Both the position numbers and the translations under genes were made by a program. The notes under the pieces were generated by a model. It worked only from the letters and a program-made list of their open reading frames with translations, was not told the origin of the DNA and did no database searches. A DNA stretch of 62,234 nucleotides from Pseudomonas sp. CHM02 (lineage in GTDB: Bacteria > Pseudomonadota > Gammaproteobacteria > Pseudomonadales > Pseudomonadaceae), in contig NZ_JFCA01000041.1 of assembly GCF_000612585.1 (NCBI RefSeq), positions 1-62,234 of the forward strand, in the 5' to 3' direction. Position 1 is the stretch's first letter, and every line of letters begins with the position of its first letter. Of this stretch, positions 1-8,454 are shown piece by piece.

Positions 1-23
1 TCAGAAAGAACTCGGCGTCTGGT

Positions 24-89
24 TTTGGGGCTGCTGCGCAGCCCAGCGCGGGGCAAGCCCGCTCACCACAGCAAGCCCACTCACCACAG
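24..89. repeat. REP-like intergenic repeat (family A) with tandem 18-bp duplication
   Basis: GC-rich palindromic sequence with the family-A core GCGGGGCAAGCCCGCTCACC. The 18 bases at 53-70 are repeated almost exactly at 71-88, with one G/A difference. A short hairpin (GGGCTGCTGCGCAGCCC) lies just before. Other copies are near 7.9, 12.0, 44.8 and 52.4 kb. It sits after the end of the minus-strand gene that stops at 97. Confidence 0.75.
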
Positions 90-96
90 TGACTGA

Positions 97-1092
97 TCAG
101 CTCCAGACGCCTTTGCCGTTCAGTTGTGCCCGATCATGCTGTCCATCAAACCGCTGCAACGGCCCCATCGGCACAATCCCCGTGGGGTTGATCGTGCGGT
201 GACTGGCATAGTAATGCCCTTTGATGTGCGCGAAATCCACCGTTTCGGCCACGCCCGGCCACTGATACAGCTCCCTCAACCAATTCGACAGGTGCGGATA
301 ATCCGCAATCCTGCGCAGGTTGCATTTGAAGTGGCTGTAATACACCGCATCAAAGCGAATCAGGGTCGTGAACAGTCGCACATCCGCCTCGGTCAGGTAT
401 TCACCGGCCAGGTAACGATGGTCGCCCAAGTGCTGTTCCAGATGATCCAACTCCGCAAATACATCATCGAAGGCACTTTCATACGCCTGCTGCGAAGTGG
501 CAAAGCCTGCGCGATACACGCCGTTGTTCACGGCGGGGTAGATACGTTCGTTCAACGTGTCGATGGTGGCGCGTAGCGGCGCGGGGTAGAAATCCAGGGT
601 GTTGCCGGTCAGGTCGTTGAAGGCGCTGTTGAACATGCGGATGATCTCCGCCGATTCATTGCTGACGATACGCTGCAGCGTTTTGTCCCACAGCACCGGC
701 ACGGTGACGCGTCCGGTGTAATCGGCTGTGTCGGCGGTGTAGCGCTGGTGCATGAAGGCGAAGTCGTCGAGTTTGTCGCCGGTGGAGCCATGGGCCTTGT
801 CGAAGGTCCAGCCGTTTTCGAGCATCAACCAACTGACCACGGACACCTCGATCAAGTCTTCCAGGCCCTTGAGCTTGCGCAGGATCAAGGTTCGGTGGGC
901 CCACGGGCAGGCGAGGGACACGTACAGGTGATAGCGGCCGGCCTCGGCCTTGAAGCCACCTTCGCCGCTCGGGCCAGGCGAGCCGTCGGCGGTCACCCAG
1001 TGCCGGCGTTGCGCCTGTTCGCGCTGGAACGCGCCGTCTGCGCTACTTTCGTACCACTGGTCTTTCCAGTGTCCTTCGATCAGCAAACCCAT
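97..1092 (-). CDS. yqjG: Glutathionyl-hydroquinone reductase (Xi-class GST, YqjG/ECM4 family)
   Basis: 331 aa, the usual length of the family. A thioredoxin-fold N-terminal half carries the active-site motif CPWAHR at about residue 63, where the Cys reduces glutathionyl-hydroquinones with glutathione. The helical C-terminal GST domain includes a segment reading YLTEADVRLFTTLIRFDAVY. It is a soluble cytoplasmic enzyme thought to recycle quinone-glutathione adducts. It is monocistronic, with a REP-like element downstream. The family call is secure; the physiological quinone is unknown. Confidence 0.9.
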   Translation of the reverse strand: MGLLIEGHWKDQWYESSADGAFQREQAQRRHWVTADGSPGPSGEGGFKAEAGRYHLYVSLACPWAHRTLILRKLKGLEDLIEVSVVSWLMLENGWTFDKAHGSTGDKLDDFAFMHQRYTADTADYTGRVTVPVLWDKTLQRIVSNESAEIIRMFNSAFNDLTGNTLDFYPAPLRATIDTLNERIYPAVNNGVYRAGFATSQQAYESAFDDVFAELDHLEQHLGDHRYLAGEYLTEADVRLFTTLIRFDAVYYSHFKCNLRRIADYPHLSNWLRELYQWPGVAETVDFAHIKGHYYASHRTINPTGIVPMGPLQRFDGQHDRAQLNGKGVWS

Positions 1093-1180
1093 GACTGGCT
1101 CCTTGGCTAATAAGCGTTGGAGCCCAGTCTAAAGGGATGAGTTCGAACTAAAAGCGCAAAGACCGGGCGTGAATCATCGA

Positions 1181-2182
1181 TTAAATCGATTTGTCCCGCG
1201 CGGCCCAGTACTGCTGGGCCAATTCAAAGGCGTGTTCCCGTGGGTGGCCCAGACCGCGCAACGCCAAGGCCATGGTGGCGATCAGCGCCAGTTGCGGGTA
1301 GCTGTCCTCAACGTCACCGCGCCACACGGCTTTCAGGTGTTCGGGTTCGAGCGTGGCCGGCTTGACGTGACGCTGGGCGGAGAGGGCAGGCCATTCTTCG
1401 TCCCAGCTTTCGCCGCCGGTGGTGCCGTACAGATGGCTGAGGGTGTCGGGGTTAATCTCGACTTCACCGCCATCACCCTTCACCACGATCACATTGTCGC
1501 CGAGCAGGCCGCTGGCATCACGGTGCACGCCCTGGTAACCCGGATGGAAAATGCTTTGCAGGCCCAGGCGCGCATTCAGCGGGTTGAGCAGGCGCGCCAG
1601 GGAGTGGATCGGCGAGCGCAGGCCCAGGGTGTTGCGCAGGTCGATCATGCGCTGCAGTTGTGGTGCCCAATCCCCTAGCGGGATAAACGCCAGGTTGCCG
1701 TGCTCGTAGGCGGCTTCGACCTGCTGCCAGTTGCGGCACAGCGGGATCTGCAAGCCGTCGAGTAATTGCTCGGTGTACAGCCGGCCCGCCGTGTGGGCGC
1801 CACCGCCGTGCATGAGGATGCGCACGCCGTTCTGCGCCAGGCACTTGGCCGCCAGCAGGTACCACGGCAGGTGGCGCTTCTTGCCGGCGTAGGTGGGCCA
1901 GTCGACATCCACGTTCAGCGCCGGGGCGTCCAGGCGTTCGCGCACCGCTTCGGTGAAACCGGCGAGTTCTTCCGGGCTTTCCTCCTTGTGGCGCAATAGC
2001 ATCAGGAAGGCGCCCAATTGGGTGTCCTCGACCTTTTCGTCGAGCAGCATGCCCATGGCTTCGCGAGCTTCTTCGCGGGTGAGGTTGCGCGCGCCGCGCT
2101 TGCCTTTGCCCAGGATGCGCACGAACTGTGCAAACGGGTGCTCGGCGGGGGTTTCAAGGGTCAGCGGGGCAAAATCGGTCAT
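1181..2182 (-). CDS. ybiB: YbiB-type protein of the anthranilate phosphoribosyltransferase fold
   Basis: 333 aa starting at MTDFAPL. The open frame runs 66 codons further upstream, but that part lies inside tusE, and the ATG at 2182 overlaps the tusE stop as ATGA. The N-terminal helical domain and the later glycine-rich phosphoribosyltransferase-like segment (LMHGGGAHTAGR) match the TrpD2/YbiB group. Members of that group bind nucleic acid rather than making phosphoribosyl anthranilate. Last gene of the tusDCB-tusE-ybiB operon, an order commonly conserved in Pseudomonas. Confidence 0.85.
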   Translation of the reverse strand: MTDFAPLTLETPAEHPFAQFVRILGKGKRGARNLTREEAREAMGMLLDEKVEDTQLGAFLMLLRHKEESPEELAGFTEAVRERLDAPALNVDVDWPTYAGKKRHLPWYLLAAKCLAQNGVRILMHGGGAHTAGRLYTEQLLDGLQIPLCRNWQQVEAAYEHGNLAFIPLGDWAPQLQRMIDLRNTLGLRSPIHSLARLLNPLNARLGLQSIFHPGYQGVHRDASGLLGDNVIVVKGDGGEVEINPDTLSHLYGTTGGESWDEEWPALSAQRHVKPATLEPEHLKAVWRGDVEDSYPQLALIATMALALRGLGHPREHAFELAQQYWAARDKSI

Positions 2183-2514
2183 AAGCAATTCGTCGGCCTG
2201 GGCAGGCCCGCCAGCTTGGCGGCGAGTTTGGCGGGAGTGCCATTGAACAATTTGTTGAGGTGCAGGCTGTTGCCCTTTTCCGGGCCCAGTTTCAAGGCGG
2301 TGTACTTGATCAACGGGCGCGTGGCGGGCGACAGCTGGAATTCGGCATAGAACTGGCGCAGCAGCGTGAGGATTTCCCAATGGTCCGCGGTCAACGCCAG
2401 CGGTTCGGCGGCGGCCAGGGCGTTGGCCACTTCGTCGGACCAGTCGTTCAGGTCAACGAGGTAACCGTCCTTGTCCAGTTCCAGGGTGCGTGCGCCTACG
2501 GTCAGGGTGTTCAT
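2179..2514 (-). CDS. tusE: Sulfurtransferase TusE (DsrC/TusE family)
   Basis: 111 aa. It carries the C-terminal arm of DsrC/TusE proteins ending PTNCL, with the conserved penultimate Cys that accepts persulfide sulfur from TusBCD and hands it to MnmA for the 2-thiouridine at position 34 of some tRNAs. The motifs DGYLVDLNDW and ADHWEILTLLRQFY are typical of the family. It overlaps tusB upstream and ybiB downstream by 4 bases each, so translation is probably coupled. Confidence 0.95.
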   Translation of the reverse strand: MNTLTVGARTLELDKDGYLVDLNDWSDEVANALAAAEPLALTADHWEILTLLRQFYAEFQLSPATRPLIKYTALKLGPEKGNSLHLNKLFNGTPAKLAAKLAGLPRPTNCL

Positions 2515-2789
2515 AGCCAGCTGTTGACCTTGTCGTAGTCGATCGACAGCTGCACGAAACCTGGGTAATCGACGCTATCGGCCCAATCCGGCAGAGGCAG
2601 ATTGCGCGCCTGCATATCTTCGGCCAGCACAAAGACCTTCACGCCCTTGGTGTGCAGGGCCGGGTTGTGCAGCCCGTAGGCGCCATCGCCGCAGAGCAGG
2701 ATGGCGTCTTCGGCGCCGCAGATGCGCAGGCAGCTGTCGAGGCGGCTATCGGTAAACGGGGAGTGGGAAACCACATGGAGAGTCGACAT
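2511..2789 (-). CDS. tusB: Sulfurtransferase complex subunit TusB (DsrH)
   Basis: 92 aa, matching the short DsrH/TusB fold (MSTLHVVSHSPF at the start). TusB is a structural partner of TusC and TusD in the heterohexamer that relays sulfur from TusA to TusE. The start overlaps the tusC stop as TGATG and the stop overlaps the tusE start. Identification rests on size, position and the N-terminal motif. Confidence 0.92.
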   Translation of the reverse strand: MSTLHVVSHSPFTDSRLDSCLRICGAEDAILLCGDGAYGLHNPALHTKGVKVFVLAEDMQARNLPLPDWADSVDYPGFVQLSIDYDKVNSWL

Positions 2790-3139
2790 CAGAGGGTAAT
2801 CACCTGGTCGTAACGGTCAATCAGGGCGGAGATCGCGGCACTGTCCAGCGGCTGGGCGCTGGCGGGGGGCGTGAGGCCGCGCTCGGCAAGGCTGTGGCTG
2901 CAGGCGAACACCTCATCAATGCCAAACAGGCCCAGTGCCTGGAGGTTTGCGCCGAGGTCTTTTTGCTGCACGGCCTTGGCGTCCTGGTGCGGTGCCAGTT
3001 GGAACACGCCGTCATCGAGGAATAGCAGGCCGATCGGTAGATCGAAGGCGCCGCCGGCCAGCACGATGTCCAGCGCTTCGCGGGCGCTTGGCCCGGACCA
3101 CGGCGCCTGGCGGCTGATCACCAATAAGGATTTGGACAT
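2789..3139 (-). CDS. tusC: Sulfurtransferase complex subunit TusC (DsrF)
   Basis: 116 aa starting MSKSLLVISRQAPW. An upstream start five codons earlier is open, but this ATG sits one base after the tusD stop. The sequence reads as a DsrE/DsrF-fold protein (GPSAREALDIVLAGGAFDLP). TusC forms the core of the TusBCD hexamer with TusD. Part of a tightly packed operon. Confidence 0.93.
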   Translation of the reverse strand: MSKSLLVISRQAPWSGPSAREALDIVLAGGAFDLPIGLLFLDDGVFQLAPHQDAKAVQQKDLGANLQALGLFGIDEVFACSHSLAERGLTPPASAQPLDSAAISALIDRYDQVITL

Positions 3140-3140
3140 G

Positions 3141-3533
3141 TCACGGCCCTCCAAAACAGATCAGGCGATCGGCGGCCTGGGCGGCGTCGTGCAGTTGCCC
3201 CAGGCCCGACAACTCCCACGGCGCATCGAGGTTGACCGCGCTGCGTTGATAGCGCGTGGCTTCCTCCTGGTTGAGCACGCCACGGCGCAAGGCGGCGGCG
3301 ATGCACACCACGCTGTCGAGCTGGTGGGCGCTGACAAACTCACGCCACTGGCGTGCGATGTCCAGCTCATCCTGAGGCGCAACGATGGCATTGGAGGCGC
3401 TGTAGACACCGTCCTGATAGAAAAACAGCCGCACAATCTCATGCCCGCCGGCCAGCGCCGCCTGGGCGAACAGCAGGGCGCGGCGCGAGGAGGGCGCGTG
3501 GGCGGCGGAAAACAGTGCAATCGCAAACTTCAT
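3141..3533 (-). CDS. tusD: Sulfurtransferase complex subunit TusD (DsrE), catalytic
   Basis: 130 aa starting MKFAIALF; the longer open frame upstream is not needed. The catalytic Cys is at residue 77 in DSVVCIAAALRRGV, where E. coli TusD has its persulfide Cys. It receives sulfur from TusA. First gene of the tusDCB-tusE-ybiB operon, so the promoter should lie between 3534 and the divergent CoA-transferase gene at 3691. Confidence 0.94.
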   Translation of the reverse strand: MKFAIALFSAAHAPSSRRALLFAQAALAGGHEIVRLFFYQDGVYSASNAIVAPQDELDIARQWREFVSAHQLDSVVCIAAALRRGVLNQEEATRYQRSAVNLDAPWELSGLGQLHDAAQAADRLICFGGP

Positions 3534-3690
3534 GGAACACTCTGCAAGCAAACGTGGGCCAATGATAAAGCCGCCGCCACGAAAAAGCCCGCCGTGATCA
3601 AAACGGTCACTGTCGATGACCGTTCCGGCGATTGCCGGTAGGCCCAAGGCTGCCTAGTCTGTGGGCATTCACAACGGAAATGGAGTGCTC

Positions 3691-4854
3691 ATGTCAGGTC
3701 CCTTGGTGTCCCTCAAAGTGCTGGATTTCTCCACCTTGCTGCCTGGCCCGTTCGCCTCGTTGATGCTGGCGGACATGGGCGCCGAGGTGCTGCGCATCGA
3801 ATCGCCGACGCGCATCGACCTGTTGCGCGTACTGCCGCCCCTCGACCAGGGCACCTCAGCCAGCCACGCCTATCTCAACCGTAACAAGCGCAGCCTTGCG
3901 CTGGACCTCAAACAGGCCGAGGCGCTGGAGATCGTGCGGGCGCTGGTGAAGGACTACGACATTGTGCTCGAACAATTCCGGCCTGGGGTGATGGAGCGCC
4001 TGGGCCTGGGGTACGAGGCATTGAAGGCGATCAACCCGCGGCTGATTTATGTGTCGATCACCGGTTATGGCCAGACCGGGCCCTACAAGGATCGCGCCGG
4101 GCACGACATCAATTACCTGGCACTGGCCGGGGTGGCCAGTTACACCGGGCGCCAGGACAGCGGGCCGCTGCCGCTTGGCGTGCAACTGGCGGATGTGGGT
4201 GGCGGTTCGTTGCATGCGGTGGTGGGGTTGCTCGCGGCGGTCATCGCCCGGCAGCAGAGCGGGGTCGGCCAGTATCTGGATGTGAGCATGACCGATTGCT
4301 CGTTCAGCCTGAACGCCATGGCCGGCGCGGGTTACCTGGCGTGCGGCGTCGAGCCTGAACGCGAAAGCCACGTGTTGAACGGTGGCAGTTTTTACGACTA
4401 TTACCGCTCACGGGATGGGCGCTGGATGTCGGTGGGCAGTCTGGAACCTGGGTTTATGCAGCAACTCTGTGACGCCCTGGGGCGACCGGAACTTGCGGCG
4501 CTGGGTCTGTCGCCCACACTCAAGCAGGCGCTGCAGGTTGAGTTCGAGAAACGCAGCTTTGATGAGTTGTGTGAGTTGTTTGCCGGGGTGGATGCGTGTG
4601 TGGAGCCGGTATTGAGCCTGAGTGAAGCCGTGGAGCATCCACAGCTCAAAGCGCGGCGACTGGTCAGTCAGGTGCCACGGGGTGATGGGTCGACCCAGGC
4701 ACAGCTGGCCTGCCCGCTGAAGTTTTCGGAAGGTTTGCCAGCGCCGAGGCATATTGGCGCTGCCGTGGGCGCCCATAGTGATGAGGTGTTGGCGGAATTG
4801 GGCCTGAGCCCGCAGCGAATCAGCGAGCTGCGCACAGCCCGCGTGATTGCCTGA
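3691..4854 (+). CDS. CaiB/BaiF (family III) CoA-transferase
   Basis: 387 aa. The start MSGPLVSLKVLDFS at 3691 has a GGAG ribosome site; an upstream GTG at 3661 is less likely. Class III features are visible: LPGPFASLMLADMGAEV, RNKRSLALDLK, and the catalytic Asp at residue 139 in GHDINYLALAG, which forms the acyl-aspartyl intermediate. The family moves CoA between acids such as formate, oxalate or carnitine, or racemises alpha-methylacyl-CoA. The substrate cannot be read from the sequence. Divergent from the tus operon and convergent with sprT. Confidence 0.85.
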   Translation: MSGPLVSLKVLDFSTLLPGPFASLMLADMGAEVLRIESPTRIDLLRVLPPLDQGTSASHAYLNRNKRSLALDLKQAEALEIVRALVKDYDIVLEQFRPGVMERLGLGYEALKAINPRLIYVSITGYGQTGPYKDRAGHDINYLALAGVASYTGRQDSGPLPLGVQLADVGGGSLHAVVGLLAAVIARQQSGVGQYLDVSMTDCSFSLNAMAGAGYLACGVEPERESHVLNGGSFYDYYRSRDGRWMSVGSLEPGFMQQLCDALGRPELAALGLSPTLKQALQVEFEKRSFDELCELFAGVDACVEPVLSLSEAVEHPQLKARRLVSQVPRGDGSTQAQLACPLKFSEGLPAPRHIGAAVGAHSDEVLAELGLSPQRISELRTARVIA

Positions 4855-4857
4855 CGC

Positions 4858-5352
4858 TTATTCGACGCGGGTTTCGCCGGTAAACACCAAGGTCTGCCGG
4901 CACCGCCGACACAAATACCTTCGACCCTGGGCCACCATCCCATGGCGTTGTGACGAGAACGGAAAGTCGCTGTCCGCACACGGGCATCGGTAGATGTAGC
5001 GCGTCACCTGGCGGCGCTTCACTTCATAGGTGTGGCAACGGTCCGGCGGCAGTTCGTAAACCCCGCGCATGATCAATTGCCATTCCTCGCCATGGGGCTG
5101 GATGCGCTCGCCAAACAATTGGTGGGCAATCAAATGCGCCACTTCATGGGCCACGGTCTGTTTCAGGAAGTGTTGGGTGTTCTCGCGGTACAACTGTGGG
5201 TTGAAACGCAGCAGGTTCTCGTGCAAATGCGCGACACCGGCCTTCTGGCCCCGCAGCTTGAGGCTGACCTGGGGGCGTTTGAAGCTTCGTTTGAAAAAGG
5301 ATTCGGCTTGCAGGAAACAATCTTCGACGCGGGTATTGAGTTGCTCGGGCAT
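4858..5352 (-). CDS. sprT: SprT-family zinc metalloprotease-like protein
   Basis: 164 aa from MPEQLNTRVED. An ATG three codons upstream (MYSMPEQ) is an alternative, since a GGAG lies just before it. HEVAH at 69-73 is the metalloprotease zinc motif, and a C-terminal Cys4 zinc ribbon is visible (CPC ... CRRC). Bacterial SprT is cytoplasmic with a poorly defined role; eukaryotic relatives repair DNA-protein crosslinks. Only 3 bases separate its end from the CoA-transferase stop. Confidence 0.88.
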   Translation of the reverse strand: MPEQLNTRVEDCFLQAESFFKRSFKRPQVSLKLRGQKAGVAHLHENLLRFNPQLYRENTQHFLKQTVAHEVAHLIAHQLFGERIQPHGEEWQLIMRGVYELPPDRCHTYEVKRRQVTRYIYRCPCADSDFPFSSQRHGMVAQGRRYLCRRCRQTLVFTGETRVE

Positions 5353-5440
5353 GCTGTACATATCTCCAGAGATGTCCAGTATGCCGCAAAGCTGGGTGTT
5401 TCCGAATCTGTCAGGCGCCGAATGGTCATGCATAACGCAC

Positions 5441-5462
5441 AAAGCCACCTTGCGGTGGCTTT
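5441..5462 (-). terminator. Hairpin terminator after the Yip1-family gene
   Basis: Stem AAAGCCACC / GGTGGCTTT with a TTGC loop, 18 bases past the stop of the minus-strand membrane protein gene. The T-run is short, so read-through into sprT is possible. Confidence 0.6.
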
Positions 5463-5480
5463 GCCTACGGTTTTATCTGC

Positions 5481-6083
5481 TCAGCTTGTATAGGTCGGGC
5501 CTACGCCCAGCCCCCAGACGATCACGGTAAACGCCATGATCGCCACCAGCACCACCAGCCCTACGGCCAGTATCGAGCTGGAAAACAGGAAGCCTTCATC
5601 CGGATCGATGTTCATGAAGGTCGGTACGCCTACATACAACAGGTACACCGTGTAACAGATCGCCGCCGTGCCCACGACCATGCCCAGCCACATATGCGGG
5701 TAGAGCGCGGCCAGCCCGCCAATGAACAGCGGTGTGGCGGTGTAGGTGGCAAAAGCCACGCAGCGTGCCATGCTGGGGTTGGCGTCGTAGGTGCGCGCCA
5801 TCCAGTGAATGAACGCGCCCATCACTGCCACGCCGCCGAGCATGGCGGCATAGGACATGAGGGTCATCCACAATGCACTTTCCTGGGTGAGCATCACCGG
5901 CGCGCGGTTGCCGATGACCCAGCCGACCTGGGTGGTGCCGATAAAGGCGGATACGGCAGGGATCGCCGCGAGAATCAAGGTATGGGTGAGGTACATGTGG
6001 CCGATGCTTTCTTCTTTATCGCCACGAATTTCCCGCCATTCCTGGTCGGGATGGGTAAAAAGCCCCACGACGTGATGGATCAT
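5481..6083 (-). CDS. Yip1-domain integral membrane protein
   Basis: 200 aa starting MIHHVVGLFTHPDQEW. Five or six hydrophobic segments fill the chain (for example HTLILAAIPAVSAFIG, YAAMLGGVAVMGAFIHWMA and SILAVGLVVLVAIMAFTVIV). The opening 'FTHPDQEWREIR' is typical of bacterial YIP1-family (PF04893) proteins, whose role is not established. The open frame extends further upstream, but the ATG at 6083 begins the conserved part. Monocistronic, with its own terminator. Confidence 0.8.
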   Translation of the reverse strand: MIHHVVGLFTHPDQEWREIRGDKEESIGHMYLTHTLILAAIPAVSAFIGTTQVGWVIGNRAPVMLTQESALWMTLMSYAAMLGGVAVMGAFIHWMARTYDANPSMARCVAFATYTATPLFIGGLAALYPHMWLGMVVGTAAICYTVYLLYVGVPTFMNIDPDEGFLFSSSILAVGLVVLVAIMAFTVIVWGLGVGPTYTS

Positions 6084-6345
6084 GCCATTCACTCCTGTCG
6101 TTATTGCTATCGCCCCCCATCGGAGCGCCCACGGGCCAACTGGCCTCAAAGGTCTGGATAGATATGCGACCTCTAGTCGCAGTATAGGAAGTGATGACCG
6201 GAAAAACTGTAAGGCTTTAGAGCGAATTGCGCTGTAAACATTGGCCCTAATCGCGGCGGAGTCTTTTACCGCTAGCCCTTTTGATGATTTTTTTTGCGTA
6301 AAATACCCGGCTTTTCGTCACACACCTCTAGCGGATCCAAGCGCC

Positions 6346-7170
6346 ATGGGCACTCTTACGGTCAACCAGAACAAACTGCAAAAACGCCTGCGTCGCCTGG
6401 CCGGTGAAGCGGTCGCCGATTTCAACATGATCGAGGACGGCGACAAGGTCATGGTCTGCCTCTCCGGCGGCAAAGACAGCTACACCATGCTCGACGTGCT
6501 GCTGCACCTGCAAAAGGTCGCGCCGATCAAGTTCGAGATCGTCGCCGTCAACATGGACCAGAAACAACCGGGCTTCCCTGAGCACGTGCTGCCGGCCTAC
6601 CTCAAGGAACTGGGCATCGAGTACCACATCGTCGAAAAAGACACCTATTCCGTGGTCAAGGAGCTGATCCCGGAGGGCAAGACCACCTGCTCGCTGTGTT
6701 CGCGCCTGCGTCGTGGCACGCTGTACACCTTCGCCGATGAGATCGGTGCGACCAAGATGGCCCTGGGTCATCATCGCGATGACATCGTCGAAACCTTCTT
6801 CCTCAATATGTTCTTCAATGGTTCCCTCAAGGCCATGCCGCCCAAGCTGCGTGCCGATGACGGACGCAACGTGGTGATCCGCCCGCTGGCGTATTGCAAC
6901 GAGAAGGACATCCAGGCCTACTCCGACTTCAAGCAATTCCCGATCATCCCGTGCAACCTGTGCGGCTCCCAGGAAAACCTGCAGCGCCAGGTGGTCAAGG
7001 AAATGCTGGTGGATTGGGAGCGCAAGACCCCAGGCCGTACCGAAAGCATCTTCCGCAGCCTGCAGAACGTGATCCCCTCGCAGTTGGCCGACCGTAACCT
7101 GTTCGACTTCACCAGCTTGAAGATTGATGAAACCGCTGCCTCGCGCTTTGTCAATGTTGTGAACCTCTGA
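6346..7170 (+). CDS. ttcA: tRNA 2-thiocytidine(32) synthetase TtcA
   Basis: 274 aa. The ATP pyrophosphatase PP-loop SGGKDS is at residues 40-45, and the Cys pair in TTCSLCSR at 115 and 118, with a further Cys in IIPCNLCG, fits the Fe-S cluster and sulfur transfer residues of TtcA. The enzyme thiolates C32 in a subset of tRNAs. The frame is open from 6241, but the conserved start is MGTLTVNQ at 6346. Followed 67 bases later by a Tag-like gene on the same strand. Confidence 0.95.
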   Translation: MGTLTVNQNKLQKRLRRLAGEAVADFNMIEDGDKVMVCLSGGKDSYTMLDVLLHLQKVAPIKFEIVAVNMDQKQPGFPEHVLPAYLKELGIEYHIVEKDTYSVVKELIPEGKTTCSLCSRLRRGTLYTFADEIGATKMALGHHRDDIVETFFLNMFFNGSLKAMPPKLRADDGRNVVIRPLAYCNEKDIQAYSDFKQFPIIPCNLCGSQENLQRQVVKEMLVDWERKTPGRTESIFRSLQNVIPSQLADRNLFDFTSLKIDETAASRFVNVVNL

Positions 7171-7237
7171 GCCGATTCCATGCTCTGACACACGGCGCTT
7201 GCGGGCGCCGTTTTCAATTCAATTGCCAGGAGAGGGC

Positions 7238-7909
7238 ATGCGCGATTACAAGTGGCTGCACGAGTATTGTCTGAACCGCTTCGGTTCGGTGGCCGAGCTG
7301 GAAGCCCATCTGCCTGTTCCCAAGACCCCGGCGCAGTTGCGCAAGATCAGCGATGATCGCTACCTGTCGACCCTGGCATTGCGCGTGTTCCGTGCGGGCT
7401 TGAAGCACAGTGTGGTGGACGCCAAGTGGCCAGCGTTCGAGCAGGTGTTTTTTGGCTTCGACCCAGAAAAGGTCGTGCTGATGGGCGCTGAGCACCTGGA
7501 GCGGCTGATGCAGGACACGCGGATCATCCGTCACCTGGGCAAGCTCAAGAGCGTACCGCGCAATGCGCAGATGATCCTCGACATCGAGCAGGAGAAGGGC
7601 AGCTTTGGCGCGTTCATCGCCGATTGGCCGGTGACCGATATCGTTGGGTTGTGGAAGTACCTGAGCAAGCACGGTCATCAACTCGGCGGGCTGTCCGCGC
7701 CGCGCTTCTTGCGCATGGTTGGCAAGGATACCTTCGTGCCCAGCTATGATGTGGTGGCCGCGCTGAATGCGCAGAAGATCGTCGACAAGGCGCCGACCAG
7801 CCTGCGAGACCTGGCGACGGTGCAGGGCGCGTTCAACCAGTGGCATGCCGAGAGTGGGCGGCCGATGTGCCAGTTGTCGATGATGCTGGCGTATACGGTG
7901 AATCACTAA
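7238..7909 (+). CDS. DNA-3-methyladenine glycosylase I-like protein
   Basis: 223 aa starting MRDYKWLHEYCLNRFG, preceded by a good AGGAGAGG site. It belongs to the helix-hairpin-helix Tag-like group (PF03352), with the helical pattern LGGLSAPRFLRMVGKDTF near residue 160. The classical N-terminal CxW motif of E. coli Tag is not obvious, so it may be a divergent Pseudomonas branch. Its expected role is excision of alkylated adenine. Probably co-transcribed with ttcA. Confidence 0.75.
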   Translation: MRDYKWLHEYCLNRFGSVAELEAHLPVPKTPAQLRKISDDRYLSTLALRVFRAGLKHSVVDAKWPAFEQVFFGFDPEKVVLMGAEHLERLMQDTRIIRHLGKLKSVPRNAQMILDIEQEKGSFGAFIADWPVTDIVGLWKYLSKHGHQLGGLSAPRFLRMVGKDTFVPSYDVVAALNAQKIVDKAPTSLRDLATVQGAFNQWHAESGRPMCQLSMMLAYTVNH

Positions 7910-7914
7910 CCTGT

Positions 7915-8046
7915 AGTGAACGGGCTTGCCCCGCGCTGGGTGGCGAGGCCGCCCCAAACTCAGACGCCTCAGTCCTAACTGGAGAAACTCAGTGCGTGAG
8001 ATGGGGTGGCTTCGCCACCCAGCGCGGGGCAAGCCCGCTCACCACA
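7915..8046. repeat. Paired REP-like elements (family A, inverted)
   Basis: Two inverted copies of the family-A core face each other: GCGGGCTTGCCCCGCGCTGG-like on the left and CCAGCGCGGGGCAAGCCCGC on the right, with GGTGGC/GCCACC arms inside. It lies between the convergent Tag-like and DUF2069 genes. BIME-like layout. Confidence 0.75.
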
Positions 8047-8049
8047 GAA

Positions 8050-8454
8050 TCAGTTCGCGAGCCGCCGATTCAGCTGATGCCGCCAGCGCACATACAGCAG
8101 TGCCGTACAAAACACTGCCAGGCTCGCCAGCATTTCCAACACCCCGAAGCCCTGGCGGTTCGGGTCATACGCCGCCAGCGCGCCCTTGATGAAGTACAGG
8201 TTCACCACAAAGCACATCCACGAATGCCCGCGCGCGCTGCCCAGCAGCATGCCCGGTGCCAGCACCAGCAGGGGCACCAGTTCGATCAGCAGGATCACCC
8301 ACGGCCGTGCGCCGTGCAGGTCGGCGACGAACAGGTAGTACACGCAGAGCAGGCCCACCAGGCCAAAAAACGCCAGCAGGCTCAGCACTCGAGCGACCTT
8401 GACCCGTGGCTCCAGCCACGCCTGGGGCGGCAGGACCTTAGGCTTTCTGGCCAC
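8050..8454 (-). CDS. DUF2069 inner-membrane protein
   Basis: 134 aa if translation starts at the GTG at 8454 (VARKPKVLPPQAW), which has a CTGGAG site 8 bases upstream and lies inside the 3' end of wrbA. The longer open frame would overlap wrbA much more and is rejected. Four hydrophobic helices are visible (SLLAFFGLVGLLCVYYLF, VILLIELVPLLVLAPGMLLG, FVVNLYFIKGALAAY and LASLAVFCTALLYVRW). Function unknown. Last gene of the arsC-wrbA-DUF2069 operon. Confidence 0.8.
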   Translation of the reverse strand: MARKPKVLPPQAWLEPRVKVARVLSLLAFFGLVGLLCVYYLFVADLHGARPWVILLIELVPLLVLAPGMLLGSARGHSWMCFVVNLYFIKGALAAYDPNRQGFGVLEMLASLAVFCTALLYVRWRHQLNRRLAN